64,000 bases of DNA from Roseateles toxinivorans (GTDB lineage: Bacteria; Pseudomonadota; Gammaproteobacteria; Burkholderiales; Burkholderiaceae_C). The first letter of the stretch is position 1. Each line of letters starts with the position of its first letter. The notes under the pieces were generated by a model, which was not told the DNA's origin, ran no database searches, and worked only from the letters and a program-made list of their open reading frames with translations. The translations under genes were made by a program, and so were the position numbers. Positions 16,658-25,944 of this stretch are shown in pieces. The stretch is from the NCBI RefSeq assembly GCF_004362525.1, contig NZ_SNXS01000002.1, positions 806,001 through 870,000 on the forward strand, given 5' to 3'.

Positions 16658-17545
16658 ATGAATGCAGCGAGCAAGGATGTGCCGGCGGATGTGGTGAAGG
16701 AAAAGGGCGGGCCGGCCTTGGTCTGGGTGCTGCCCGGCCTGGCCCTGTTCACCCTGGCCTCGGGTCTGTGCGGTCTCGCGCCGAGCCTGGGCTGGCTGGT
16801 CGCCGCCCGCGGGCTGCAGGGGCTGGGCGCGGCGCTGATGCTGGCCTTGACGATGGCTTTTGTCGGCGAGGCGGTGCCCAAGGCCCGTGCCGGCAGCGCG
16901 ATGGGCCTGCTGGGCTCGATGTCGGCGGTGCCCAAGAGCGCGCCGCGGCCGCGGCCCGACTGACCGTTGTTGCGCGATCGGCGGCTGACGGCCGGCCTGG
17001 CGATGAGTGTGCTGGTCTCCACGGTGTTGATGGCGACGCTGGTGGTTGGTCCCTTCTATCTGGCCCGCGGCCTGGGCCTGGGCATGGCCAAGGTGGGTCT
17101 CGTGATGTCGGCGGGGCCGCTGGTGGCCGCCTTCGCCGGTGTTCCCGCCGGCCGCCTGGTCGATCGCTTCGGCGCGCCCGGCATGGTGGTCGTCGCCCTG
17201 GCCGGCATGCTGCTGGGCTGCGTCGCGCTCGGCGTGATGCCGGCCGCCGCTGGTCTGGCCGGATTCATGTTGCACATCGTCATCATCACCGCCCACTACG
17301 CGCTGTTCCAGGCGGCCAACAACACCGCGGTGATGACCGATGTGTCGCCGGACCGGCGGGGCGTCATCTCCGGCCTGCTCAATCTGGCGCGCAATCTGGG
17401 CCTGATCGGCGGCGCCTCGGTGATGGGCGCGGTGTTCGCCTTCGCCTCGGGTGCCGGTGAGCCCGCGGCCATCGCCCTGGGCCTGCGGGTCACGGTTGCG
17501 GTGGCGGCGGCGCTGCTGCTGGCTCGAGGCCGCCAGACAGCCTAG
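16658..17545 (+). pseudogene. Broken MFS transporter (DHA2-like)
   Basis: Two pieces lie in the same frame, separated by one TGA at 16961-16963. The first (16658-16963) joins a start [11 protein letters not shown] directly to the helix [31 protein letters not shown], so the first membrane helices are missing. It ends in an unrelated APRPRPD tail after GLLGSMSAV. The second (16967-17545) resumes with LLRDRRLTAGLAMSVLVSTVLMATLVVGPFYLARGLG, matching the C-terminal half of a DHA2-type drug exporter. At least two internal deletions plus a stop are needed to explain it, and a functional transporter is very unlikely. Confidence 0.8.
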
Positions 17546-17583
17546 CCGCCGTACACTCGGCGCAAGGCAGGAGGCAGGCGGCG

Positions 17584-18984
17584 ATGGAGACTGACTATCT
17601 GATCATCGGCAGCGGCGCGGTCGGCATGGCCTTTGCCGACACCCTGCTCGACGAGAGCGACGCACACATCACGCTGGTGGACCGCCGCGCGGCGCCCGGC
17701 GGGCACTGGAACGATGCCTATGCCTTCGTCGGCCTGCACCAGCCCTCGGCCTATTACGGCGTCAACTCGACCGAGCTGGGCAGCCGCCGCAAGGACGACC
17801 ACGGCCCCAACGCTGGCATGTACGAGCTGGCCAGCGGCCCCGAGGTCAGCGCCTATTTCGACCAGGTGATGCGGCGGCGCTTCCTGCCCAGCGGCCGGGT
17901 CAGTTTTCATCCGATGAGCGAATACCTGGGGGATGGGCGCATCGTCAACCTGCTGTCCGGGGCGCAGACCGAAGTGACCGTGCGCAGGAAGACGGTCGAT
18001 GCCACCTTCATGTCGCCCGCCATTCCCGCCACGCACAGGCCGAACTTCAGCATCGCCGACGGCGTGCGCCTGGTGCCGCCGAACGCCCTGCCCCAGCTCT
18101 GGCGGCAGCGATCGGCCACGTCAACGCCGCAGCAGTTCTGCATTCTCGGCGCCGGCAAGACCGCCATGGACGCCGCCGTCTGGCTGCTGCGCAACGGGGC
18201 CCGGCCCGAGGCCATCCAATGGGTCGTGCCGCGTGACGCCTGGGTGCAGAACCGTCTGCATACGCAGCCCGGCCTGGAGTTCTTCGGTGACAGCATTGGC
18301 GGAGAGGCCGACAAACTGGCGGCCTTCGCCGAGGCAACGACTATCGACGAGGTCTTTCTTCGGCTTGAGGCCCAGGGTCAGATGTTGCGCATCGATCCGA
18401 CGCAGATGCCGACGATGTTTCACTATGCCACCCTGTCCACCGGCGAAGTGGAACTGCTGCGCAGCATCACGCGGGTGATTCGCCAGGGTCGCGTGCTGGC
18501 GCTCGAGCGCGAGGCTATGGTGCTGGAGCGGGGTCGGGTGGCGGTTGCCCCGGACACGCTGTTCGTCGATTGCACGGCTTCGGCCATCCAGCAGCGCCCC
18601 AACGAGCCGGTGTTCCAGGGCGAGCGCATCGTGGTCCAGCTGCTGCGCGCCCCGTTGGTGGTGCTGAGCGCGGCGCTGACCGCCCATGTCGAGGTGCACG
18701 GGGCGGATGACGCCAGCAAGAACCTGATGTGCACGCCGGTGCCGTTCCCGAAGAACCTGGCGGGCTATGCGCGCGCCATGCAGGTCAGCATGATGAACCA
18801 GTACCACTGGTCGCAGGACAAGGCCCTGCGCCAATGGATGCGCGCTTCCCGGCTCGACGCCTTTGCCGCGATGGTGGCCGAGGTCGCAAGGGCCGATGCG
18901 GAGGCCGACAAGCAGGCGACTCTGGCCCGGCTGCGCAACAGCATCATGCCGGCCATGGGCAATATGCCCAGGTTGATGAACTAG
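17584..18984 (+). CDS. FAD/NAD(P)-binding oxidoreductase
   Basis: A 466-residue protein with an N-terminal FAD loop, IIGSGAVGMAFAD (GxGxxG at about 8-13), and a second dinucleotide loop, ILGAGKTAMDAAVWLL, near 180. This is the layout of the flavin monooxygenase/pyridine-nucleotide oxidoreductase group. RAAPGGHWNDAY resembles the FMO/Baeyer-Villiger region PGGxW. The substrate is unknown. It is convergent with the DUF2855 gene with only two bases between stop codons. Confidence 0.8.
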   Translation: METDYLIIGSGAVGMAFADTLLDESDAHITLVDRRAAPGGHWNDAYAFVGLHQPSAYYGVNSTELGSRRKDDHGPNAGMYELASGPEVSAYFDQVMRRRFLPSGRVSFHPMSEYLGDGRIVNLLSGAQTEVTVRRKTVDATFMSPAIPATHRPNFSIADGVRLVPPNALPQLWRQRSATSTPQQFCILGAGKTAMDAAVWLLRNGARPEAIQWVVPRDAWVQNRLHTQPGLEFFGDSIGGEADKLAAFAEATTIDEVFLRLEAQGQMLRIDPTQMPTMFHYATLSTGEVELLRSITRVIRQGRVLALEREAMVLERGRVAVAPDTLFVDCTASAIQQRPNEPVFQGERIVVQLLRAPLVVLSAALTAHVEVHGADDASKNLMCTPVPFPKNLAGYARAMQVSMMNQYHWSQDKALRQWMRASRLDAFAAMVAEVARADAEADKQATLARLRNSIMPAMGNMPRLMN

Positions 18985-18986
18985 GG

Positions 18987-20111
18987 TCAGAGCGAGAGGA
19001 TGTGCCCGATGCGCGGGTCGCCCTGGCCGGCCAGGACGTCCCGATAGGCCGCCGCCACGGCCGCCTCGCCCTGGTGCCGCTGCACCTGCAGCCAGGGCCG
19101 CTGCTTGTCGCCGACAGTGGCCAGGAATTGCTGCCAGGCCTCCACCAGCCGTTGACCCAGCACCTGCGGGCCCCACTCGCCGCTGCGCTTCTTGATTTGC
19201 GCCGGTGCGAAGAACAGCACCGGCTTCGGGCCGGCCAGGTCGCGGCCGCCGCCCAGCTCGGCGACATGTGTGCCACCGATAGAGCTGCTGTAGGCCAGGG
19301 CCGTGCAGTGGGCGTGCACCGCCTTGCGCAGGGCCGCGTTGCCGGCGAAGTCCACATAGATGGCCGGCGCGTCGGCGGCAATCTCGCCGAGCTGCTCATA
19401 GCTCAGCACCCGGCTGTAGCAGCCCAGGCTCTCGCAGAAGGCGATATTGCGTGACGAGGTCAGGCCGACGACCTCGATGCCGCCGCGCCGGGCCATCTGG
19501 AAGGCCGTGCCATAGGCCGTCTTGCTCGACGCGCTGGACAGCAGCATCAGCGGAGGGCGGGCTGGATCACCGGCGGCGCCGAAGTAGTCGTTGTCGGCCA
19601 GGAAGTCGTCGATCAGCCAGGAGGTGGTGAACAGCGGCCGCAGCAGCGACTGCAGGTCCTCCGACTCGGCGGTGTAGAAGGGGTCGGCGCCGCAGCGGGT
19701 GTACTGGTTGTAGACCGGATGCAGCTCCGCGCGGTGCGGCGCGCTGTCGCTGAAGGACAGCGGCGAGACACGGGCGGGGGTCAGGTCAACACTGGAGCCC
19801 ATCGGGAAGTAGCCGTAGAGCCGCTCGCCGACGGCAATGTCAGGATGGCGCGATTCGGTCACCGTGCCGAAGCCCCACACCGGGATGCAGCCCCAGGCGG
19901 CGTCAGCGGCGCCATCGGCACCGATGACCGGAAAGAAGCGCCAGTAGTTCATCGCCTCGCCGAAGGCGGCGTAGGTGATGTTGTTGGAGGTCAGCGCGAA
20001 GCTGTCAATGTGCACACGCACCTGGCCTTCTGACAGCGGCGCGGCGGGCAGGGAGCGCAGTTCGGCGGACTGAAGCCGGTCTTTGCGGACGACGAAGGTC
20101 TGGGTACTCAT
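18987..20111 (-). CDS. DUF2855 family protein (MDR-like)
   Basis: A 374-residue protein with TFVVRKDRLQSAELR at its start, SNNITYAAFGEAMNYWRFFP near 45, PVWGFGTVTES near 75, and LMLLSSASSKTAYGTAF near 190, blocks typical of DUF2855. It resembles a medium-chain dehydrogenase lacking the zinc ligands and with an altered nucleotide loop, so catalysis is uncertain. It is the last gene of a unit with a flavodoxin-like FMN reductase nine bases upstream and probably the Anbu gene before that. Confidence 0.85.
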   Translation of the reverse strand: MSTQTFVVRKDRLQSAELRSLPAAPLSEGQVRVHIDSFALTSNNITYAAFGEAMNYWRFFPVIGADGAADAAWGCIPVWGFGTVTESRHPDIAVGERLYGYFPMGSSVDLTPARVSPLSFSDSAPHRAELHPVYNQYTRCGADPFYTAESEDLQSLLRPLFTTSWLIDDFLADNDYFGAAGDPARPPLMLLSSASSKTAYGTAFQMARRGGIEVVGLTSSRNIAFCESLGCYSRVLSYEQLGEIAADAPAIYVDFAGNAALRKAVHAHCTALAYSSSIGGTHVAELGGGRDLAGPKPVLFFAPAQIKKRSGEWGPQVLGQRLVEAWQQFLATVGDKQRPWLQVQRHQGEAAVAAAYRDVLAGQGDPRIGHILSL

Positions 20112-20120
20112 GGGCTTGTC

Positions 20121-20732
20121 CTAGTGTTGTTCGGCCTGCCGGGCCGCCCGCAGGGCACCCGCCAGCGCAGCAACCGCCGTCAGCACCGTCTTCACCGACT
20201 GCACCGAGCGGGCATCCTTCAGTTCGCCCGCCTCGTCGAAGGCCTCGTGGGCGCGGCCCAGCGCGAACTGCTGCGGCACCACAATCATCTGGAAGGCCAT
20301 CTGCAGATACTGGCGCAGGAAGTTCATCGAGCGCAGCGCGCCGCCCGGCCCGGGCGAGGCCGACATCAGGGCCACCGGCTTGTTGGCCGTGGTCGACAGG
20401 CCCGGCGCCTGCGACTCGGTGGCGGTGATGCGGGACAGCCAGTCGAAGGCATTGATGACCAGCGGCGTCGGAAAGCCGTTGTACTCGGGCGTGACGACGA
20501 GCACCGCATCGCAGCCGGCAATCGCCTGCTGCAGCTGCAGGGCCTCCTTGGGCACGCCGGTCGAGGCCTCGAGATCGCCGTCATAGATCGGCAGCCTGAG
20601 CCGCCGCAGGTCCATCAGCGTGGTCTTCAGACCGAGCACATGGGCCTGGCGGGAGGCAAAGGCGGCCAGGGTCGCATTGAGCGAGTCGCTGCGCAGGCTG
20701 CCGGGAATGATGAGGATGTGGATGTCGTCCAT
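20121..20732 (-). CDS. NADPH-dependent FMN reductase family protein
   Basis: A 203-residue flavodoxin-fold protein starting MDDIHILII. The FMN phosphate loop PGSLRSDSLN lies near residues 10-20 and the TPEYNGFPTPLVINAFDWLSR block near 75-95, characteristic of the NAD(P)H:FMN/quinone reductases (ChrR/YieF-like). AGGAG lies about seven bases before the start. It sits nine bases upstream of the DUF2855 gene and 26 bp downstream of the Anbu gene, so a three-gene operon is likely. Confidence 0.9.
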   Translation of the reverse strand: MDDIHILIIPGSLRSDSLNATLAAFASRQAHVLGLKTTLMDLRRLRLPIYDGDLEASTGVPKEALQLQQAIAGCDAVLVVTPEYNGFPTPLVINAFDWLSRITATESQAPGLSTTANKPVALMSASPGPGGALRSMNFLRQYLQMAFQMIVVPQQFALGRAHEAFDEAGELKDARSVQSVKTVLTAVAALAGALRAARQAEQH

Positions 20733-20758
20733 CGTGGGCTCCTGGTGTCTGGGGGCGG

Positions 20759-21499
20759 CTAGCTCTGCTCCTGCTCGAACCACTTGGCCTCGGGCAGCCT
20801 GGCGAACACCTTGCGCAGGCCCTCGCCCCAGCCGCGGCGCAGCTTGTTGAAATAGGGGTCGTCGCCGGTGATGCGCTGCGGCCGGGCAGCGGCGAAGCTG
20901 CCGGCGCGGTAGAGCAGGATGTCGATCGGCAGGCCCACCGACAGATTGCTGCGTATCGTCGAATCAAACGAGATCAGCGTGCACTTGGCGGCCTCGGCCA
21001 GCGAGGTGTCGTGCTGGACGACGCGGTCGATGATGGGCTTGCCGTACTTGGACTCGCCGATCTGGAAATAGGGCGTGTCCTTCGAGGCCTCGATGAAGTT
21101 GCCCTCGGCATAGACGTGGAACAGGCGGCAATGCTCGCCCTGGATCTGGCCGCCAACGAGGAAGTGGCCACCGAAATCGACGCCCTGGTCCAGGGTCGGT
21201 TCGGCGTCGCGGGCCAGCACCTCCTTGATCGTGCGGCCCACCAGCTCGGCTGCGTCATACAGCGTCGGCACATTCATCAGATGCGTGCCCTCGCCATGCA
21301 GGCGCTGGCGCAGCAGGCTGATGACGCTCTGTGTGGTGGCCAGATTGCCCGAGTTCAGAAGCACGATCAGCCGCTCGCCGGGCAGCTCGAACACCGTCAT
21401 CTTGCGGAAGGTGGCGATATGGTCCACCCCCGCATTGGTGCGCGAATCGGAGGCAAACAGCAGGCCTTCATCAAGCCGCATGGCAACGCAGTAGGTCAT
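20759..21499 (-). CDS. Proteasome-like peptidase Anbu
   Basis: A 246-residue protein of the proteasome beta-subunit (Ntn-hydrolase) fold. It starts MTYCVAMRLDEGLLFASDSRTNAG; removing Met exposes Thr, the expected nucleophile, with the SDSRTNAG turn and a lysine in FRKMTVFE as in Anbu (ancestral beta subunit). Anbu genes usually stand with alpha-E, transglutaminase and ATP-grasp genes; none is here, where it precedes an FMN reductase and DUF2855. Its substrate and assembly are not established for the family. Confidence 0.88.
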   Translation of the reverse strand: MTYCVAMRLDEGLLFASDSRTNAGVDHIATFRKMTVFELPGERLIVLLNSGNLATTQSVISLLRQRLHGEGTHLMNVPTLYDAAELVGRTIKEVLARDAEPTLDQGVDFGGHFLVGGQIQGEHCRLFHVYAEGNFIEASKDTPYFQIGESKYGKPIIDRVVQHDTSLAEAAKCTLISFDSTIRSNLSVGLPIDILLYRAGSFAAARPQRITGDDPYFNKLRRGWGEGLRKVFARLPEAKWFEQEQS

Positions 21500-21548
21500 G
21501 GGAGGTCGCAGGCAATGTCAGCCGGCTAGGGTAACCGATGGTCCGCGC

Positions 21549-23771
21549 TCAGGTGCGTCCCTGGCGCAACAGCCGCAGGCCATTCAGCACCACCAGCACG
21601 CTGGCGCCGGCATCGGCGAACACCGCCATCCACAGCGTCGCCATGCCCAGCAGGCTCAAAACGAACACCACCGCCTTCAGGCCCAGGGCGAGCACCAGGT
21701 TCTGCCGCAGCACCGCCGCGGTGCGGCGTGACAGCGCAATGAACTCGGGCAGCTTGCGCAGATCGTCCTGCATCAGCGCCACATCTGCCGTCTCCAGCGC
21801 GGTGGCGCTGCCGGCCGCGCCCATGGCGATGCCGATGTCGGCGCGGGCCAGGGCCGGCGCATCATTGACCCCGTCACCGACCATGGCCACCACGCCTTGT
21901 GCGGAGAATCCGGCGATGGCCTGCAGCTTGTCATCGGGCAGCAGCTGGCCACGGGCGTCGTCCAGGCCCAGCTGGGCGGCGACGGCGTCGACCGTGCGCT
22001 GGTTGTCGCCGCTGAGCATCACGGTCTTGATGCCGAGGGCGTGCAGCGCGACGATGGCCTCGCGGCTGTGCGGACGCAGCGTGTCGGCCACTGCCAGCAG
22101 GCCCAGCACCTGTTGTTCGCGGCTCAAGATCATGACGGTCTTGCCCTGGGCCTCCAGGCCGTGCAGCTGCTGCTCGATGGCCGGCGTGCACAGGCCCAGT
22201 TCCTCCAGCAGGCGGTGATTGCCCAGCTGCAGCAGCTCGCCATCGATGCGGCCGCGCACGCCGCGGCCGGGCAGGGCTTCGAAGTCAATGCCGGCTGCCA
22301 ACGCCCGCTGCGGCGCGCGCTCGTTCTGCGCGCCGACGATCGCAGCAGCCACCGGATGGCTGGACAGCGCATCGAGGCTGGCAGCCAGGTGCAGCACATC
22401 CACGTCGCTCAGTCGCAGCAGATCGGTCAGCCGCGGCTTGCCCTCGGTCAAGGTGCCGGTCTTGTCCAGGGCCAGAGTCTTGATCTGCCGGCCCTGTTCG
22501 AGATACAGTCCGCCCTTGATCAGCATGCCGCGCCTGGCGGCGGCGGCCAGCCCGCTGACGACGGTGACCGGGGTCGAGATCACCAGCGCGCAGGGGCAGG
22601 CAATGACCAGCATCACCAGCGAGCGATACACCCATTCGGCGAACGGCTGGCCCAGCAGCAGCGGCGGCACCACGGCCAGCAGCAGGGCAAACACCACCAC
22701 CACCGGCGTGTAGATGGCGGCGAAGCGATCGACAAAGCGCTGACTCGGCGCGCGCTGGCCCTGGGCCTGCTGCACCGACTGGGCGATGCGGGCCAAGAGG
22801 CTGTTCTGCTGTGTGGCCGTGACTTCCACTTCCAGCAGACCCTGCTCATTGACCGTGCCGGCCAGCACGGCGTCGCCCACCGCCTTGGGCACCGGCAGGC
22901 TCTCGCCGGTGATGCTGGCCTCGTTGACGCTGGAGGCGCCCGCGACGACCCGGCCATCCAGCGCGACCGCCTCGCCGGGGCGCACGCGCAGCCGGGCGCC
23001 GATGTCCAGCTGGGCCACGGCCTGCTCCGCCCACTGGCCGTCAGCCTGCAAAACCATCGCCTGGGCCGGGGCCAGCGCGACCAGGCTGCGGATCGCGTTG
23101 CGCGCGCGGTCCAGGCTCAGCGCCTCCAGCATCTCGGCTACGGCGAACAGCCAGATCACCATCGCCGCCTCGGGCCACTGGCCCAGGGCCAGCGCGCCCA
23201 GCACGGCCAGGCTCATCAGCAGATGGATGTTCAGCGCCAGACTGCGCAGTGCAATCCAACCCTTGCGCAGGGTCGGCAGACCGGCCAGGGCCACCGCACC
23301 GAGGGCCAGCAGGGCCACCGGCAGACTGGTCTCATTGCCGCTGATGTAAGCGATGGCTTCGCTGGAGACGGCCAGCAGGCCAGCGGCTGCGATGCGCCAG
23401 CGCAGCGCGACCGGCACGCTGGGGCCGGTGTCCATCGCGGGCACGGGGGTGCCGGGCTGCAGCACCTCGGCCTGCATGCCGACGCGGGCCACCGCATCGA
23501 GCAGCGGTGTCGTGTCGGCCAGATCGTGGGCGACGCGCAGGGTGCGCGCCATCAGGTCGAAGTCCAGCGCGAGCACGCCGGACATGGGCGTCAGGGTCTT
23601 GCGCAGCAGGGCCTCTTCGGTCGGGCAGTCCATCGCGGCGATGCGCAGCAGGCTGAACTGAGTACCTTCGGGCAGGGCTGCCGCTGGCGTGACCGGGGCC
23701 GGCGGGGGAACGGGCGCGCCATGGCAGCAGTGGTCATGCGCGTGATCGTGATCGTGTGAAGCGTGGGGCAT
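21549..23771 (-). CDS. Heavy-metal P1B-type ATPase (Zn/Cd/Pb exporter)
   Basis: A 740-residue pump. It starts MPHASHDHDHAHDHCCHG, a His/Cys-rich metal-binding tail. A heavy-metal-associated domain with MDCPTEE (one Cys, with Glu replacing the second) follows near residue 50, then the membrane motif CPC in IACPCALVIST, the phosphorylation site DKTGTLTEGK, and the hinge GDGVNDAPALA. CPC plus this N-terminus indicates export of Zn(II), Cd(II) or Pb(II) from the cytoplasm. The promoter upstream has a CadR/PbrR-type MerR operator, but no MerR gene adjoins; one lies at 42.7 kb. Confidence 0.93.
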   Translation of the reverse strand: MPHASHDHDHAHDHCCHGAPVPPPAPVTPAAALPEGTQFSLLRIAAMDCPTEEALLRKTLTPMSGVLALDFDLMARTLRVAHDLADTTPLLDAVARVGMQAEVLQPGTPVPAMDTGPSVPVALRWRIAAAGLLAVSSEAIAYISGNETSLPVALLALGAVALAGLPTLRKGWIALRSLALNIHLLMSLAVLGALALGQWPEAAMVIWLFAVAEMLEALSLDRARNAIRSLVALAPAQAMVLQADGQWAEQAVAQLDIGARLRVRPGEAVALDGRVVAGASSVNEASITGESLPVPKAVGDAVLAGTVNEQGLLEVEVTATQQNSLLARIAQSVQQAQGQRAPSQRFVDRFAAIYTPVVVVFALLLAVVPPLLLGQPFAEWVYRSLVMLVIACPCALVISTPVTVVSGLAAAARRGMLIKGGLYLEQGRQIKTLALDKTGTLTEGKPRLTDLLRLSDVDVLHLAASLDALSSHPVAAAIVGAQNERAPQRALAAGIDFEALPGRGVRGRIDGELLQLGNHRLLEELGLCTPAIEQQLHGLEAQGKTVMILSREQQVLGLLAVADTLRPHSREAIVALHALGIKTVMLSGDNQRTVDAVAAQLGLDDARGQLLPDDKLQAIAGFSAQGVVAMVGDGVNDAPALARADIGIAMGAAGSATALETADVALMQDDLRKLPEFIALSRRTAAVLRQNLVLALGLKAVVFVLSLLGMATLWMAVFADAGASVLVVLNGLRLLRQGRT

Positions 23772-23802
23772 CGTTGGGTGCAACCTTTCTGGCACCCATT
23801 GG

Positions 23803-23828
23803 AATCCCTGTAGTCACTCCAGAGTCAA
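23803..23828 (-). promoter_or_regulatory. MerR-type (CadR/PbrR) promoter of the P-type ATPase gene
   Basis: On the minus strand a TTGACT -35 box (23828-23823) is followed by an imperfect dyad reading CTCTGGAG-TGA-CTACAGGG and then the start of the gene about 30 bases on. The long spacer and the CTCT...CTACAGGG pattern match the promoters twisted open by CadR, PbrR and ZntR regulators when Cd, Pb or Zn binds. Confidence 0.75.
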
Positions 23829-24950
23829 GCCCGGTCTCCCGGGTGACAGGGCTGCCGTCGTCACGCCCAGGGCCGCCACGTCGGCCGGCAGCTCGCGGCC
23901 CAGGGCCAGCGCGGCCGTCACGCGGCCCAGGGCCGGCGCGGTCTGTATGCCATAGCCGCCGGGACCGGCCAGCCAGAAGAAGCCGTCGACCTTGGGATCG
24001 AAGCCGATCACCGGTGTGCGGTCGGCGGCAAACACGCGCAGGCCCGCCCAGCGGTGCTTGACGCGCCGCACGCTGCGGCCGCTGGCCTGCTCGAAGCGGT
24101 CCACCGCCTCGGCCACGTCCAGTTCCTCGGGCTGGGCGTCGCAGGGCGGGCTGTCATGCTCGTCGGCCGGCGACAGCAGCAGCAGGCCGGCGTCGGGCTT
24201 GAAGTAGAACTGCTCATCGATGTCGACAGAGGCCGGCCAGGCGTGCGCGTCCATCCCCTCGGGCACCTCGATCAGCAGGGCGGTGCGGCGCTTCGGCTTC
24301 AGGCCCACCGGCCGTGCGCCGGCCAGCAGGGCGATCTGATCGGCCCAGGCACCCGCGGCATTCACGACCACCGGTGCGCTGAACTCGCCGGCAGGCGTTG
24401 TGACCACCCAGCGGCCGTCGCGTCGCGCCATGGCCTGCACGCCGGCCTTCAGCTGCACCGCCCCGCCGCGGGCTCGCAGCTGGCGCAAAAAGCCCTGGTG
24501 CAGGCCGTGCACATCGATGTCGGCCGAGCCGCGCTCGATCGCCGCGGCGGCGAGATAGCCGGGTGCGAACACCGGTGCCAGTGCCTGGGCCTGCTCGGCC
24601 GTCAGCAGCTCGGTGGCGGCGGCCACGTCGGGGCTGTCGCGGAAGCGGTGCAGGGCCGCGATCTGGTCGGCGCGGGCAAAGTACATCGTGGGCCGCGGCG
24701 AGACCAGCGGCGCCTCGGCAAAGCCGGCCGGCGGCTCGAACAGGAAGGCGCGGCTGGCCCGGGTCAGGCCGCGAATCGTGTCATTGCCATACATCTCGGA
24801 GAACAGCGCCGCCGAGCGGCCGGTGGTGTGATAGCCGGGTTGGTCTTCGGCTTCGAGCAGTATCACCGTGCCTTCAAGGGCCAGATGGGCCGCGGCCGAA
24901 GCGCCGGCCATGCCGGCGCCGATGACGAGAAAGTCGCTTTCAACTGTCAT
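23814..24950 (-). CDS. FAD-dependent D-amino-acid dehydrogenase-like oxidoreductase (DAO family)
   Basis: A 378-residue DAO-fold flavoprotein starting MTVESDF. It has the FAD loop VIGAGMAGASAAAHLA (about 9-24), GYHTTGRSAALFSE near 40, and the C-terminal block WAGLRVFAADRTPVIGFD with AGPGGYGIQTAP, which is the pattern of DauA-type D-arginine/D-amino-acid dehydrogenases. It would oxidatively deaminate a D-amino acid and pass electrons to the respiratory chain; the actual substrate is unproven. It begins 25 bp after the fecR-like gene on the same strand, so it is the third gene of the sigma-factor operon. No clear ribosome site precedes its start, suggesting translational coupling. The operon context ties it to D-peptide breakdown. 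Confidence 0.82.
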   Translation of the reverse strand: MTVESDFLVIGAGMAGASAAAHLALEGTVILLEAEDQPGYHTTGRSAALFSEMYGNDTIRGLTRASRAFLFEPPAGFAEAPLVSPRPTMYFARADQIAALHRFRDSPDVAAATELLTAEQAQALAPVFAPGYLAAAAIERGSADIDVHGLHQGFLRQLRARGGAVQLKAGVQAMARRDGRWVVTTPAGEFSAPVVVNAAGAWADQIALLAGARPVGLKPKRRTALLIEVPEGMDAHAWPASVDIDEQFYFKPDAGLLLLSPADEHDSPPCDAQPEELDVAEAVDRFEQASGRSVRRVKHRWAGLRVFAADRTPVIGFDPKVDGFFWLAGPGGYGIQTAPALGRVTAALALGRELPADVAALGVTTAALSPGRPGLTLE

Positions 24951-24975
24951 GGAGGTTTTCTGGGGAAAGGAGTTT

Positions 24976-25944
24976 TCAGGAGGCAGGGCTGGAGATTCTG
25001 ATCTCGTCGCCCTGCTGCTGCACCTCCAGGCCGAAGCCCACATGCAGCAGCCGGGCGAAGGCTTCGACATTGCCGGCGTCGAAGCTGCCGCCGATGCGGA
25101 TCTGCGCGGCGGCCGGGTCGGCGATGACCAGCTGCCGGTGGCTGTAGCGGTTGAACTGCTGGGCGGCCTCGGCCAGGCTGATCTGGTCGAAGATCAGCTT
25201 GCCCTGCAGCCAGCTCAGCGAGGCCTGCAGTTGCTGCGGCGTCTTCTTGGTCACCAGCAGATTGCGGGCGTCGGCCACCGCCGCATCGTCACGGGTCAAT
25301 ACAGCGGCCTCGGCGCTGTCGGACTGCACCTTGACACGGCCCTCCAGCACCGCCACCTGCAGCCGCTCGCCGTCGCGGCGCAGCGAGAACTTGGTGCCCA
25401 GCACGGTGACGCGCTGCGTGCCGACGATGACGACAAAGGGCCGCGAGGCATCGTGCGCGATGTCGAAGAAGGCCTCGCCCTGGTCAAGCCAGACCTTTCG
25501 CTCCTGCGTCGTCACCGCCGTGCGCACCTGGGTGGCGGTGTTCAGGGTCAGCCGCGAGCCGTCGGCCAGGGCGACCGCCTCGCGCTTGCCCACGGCGGTG
25601 GCATGGCGCTCGGTGTCGGGCTTGGCCAGATTGAAGTCACCGACCAGCACCCAGGCCATCAGGGCCAGCGCCAGGCCGCCGAGCGAGCGGCGCATCCAGG
25701 GGCGGGCGAGCAGGGCGGCGGGTACCCTGGGCACCACAGGCTGCGGGCGCTCGGCCGCCTGCAGCGCGCGCAGACGGTCGGCGCGCTGCCAGGCGCTGTC
25801 CAGGCGTAGATAGGCGACGCGGTGCAGGGTCGAGGCGGCCAGCCAGTCGTCCAGCGCCTGCTGTTGCTCGGGCGTCCAGCGGTCACCGTCCCTGCGCGCC
25901 AGCCAGTCGGCCGCCTGGCTCTCGATCACATCATTGGCTGTCAT
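24976..25944 (-). CDS. FecR-family sigma-factor regulator
   Basis: A 322-residue inner-membrane regulator. The cytosolic N-terminus has DUF4880-like blocks (AADWLARRDGDRWTPEQQQALDDWL). One membrane helix lies near residues 86-102, then a periplasmic FecR domain (AVALADGSRLTLNTATQVRT, VLGTKFSLRR, VAVLEGRVKV) and an STN-like end (LVIADPAAAQIRIGG). It overlaps the sigma gene by ATGA. It should hold the sigma factor until the STN domain of a loaded TonB receptor signals to it; the receptor at 34.1-36.6 kb has such a domain. Confidence 0.93.
   Translation of the reverse strand: MTANDVIESQAADWLARRDGDRWTPEQQQALDDWLAASTLHRVAYLRLDSAWQRADRLRALQAAERPQPVVPRVPAALLARPWMRRSLGGLALALMAWVLVGDFNLAKPDTERHATAVGKREAVALADGSRLTLNTATQVRTAVTTQERKVWLDQGEAFFDIAHDASRPFVVIVGTQRVTVLGTKFSLRRDGERLQVAVLEGRVKVQSDSAEAAVLTRDDAAVADARNLLVTKKTPQQLQASLSWLQGKLIFDQISLAEAAQQFNRYSHRQLVIADPAAAQIRIGGSFDAGNVEAFARLLHVGFGLEVQQQGDEIRISSPAS

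Noticed and set aside
16658-17545. The MFS break as a simple sequencing error.
   Set aside because: Both pieces are in one frame, but two blocks of helices are missing as well as the TGA. A single base error would not explain that.
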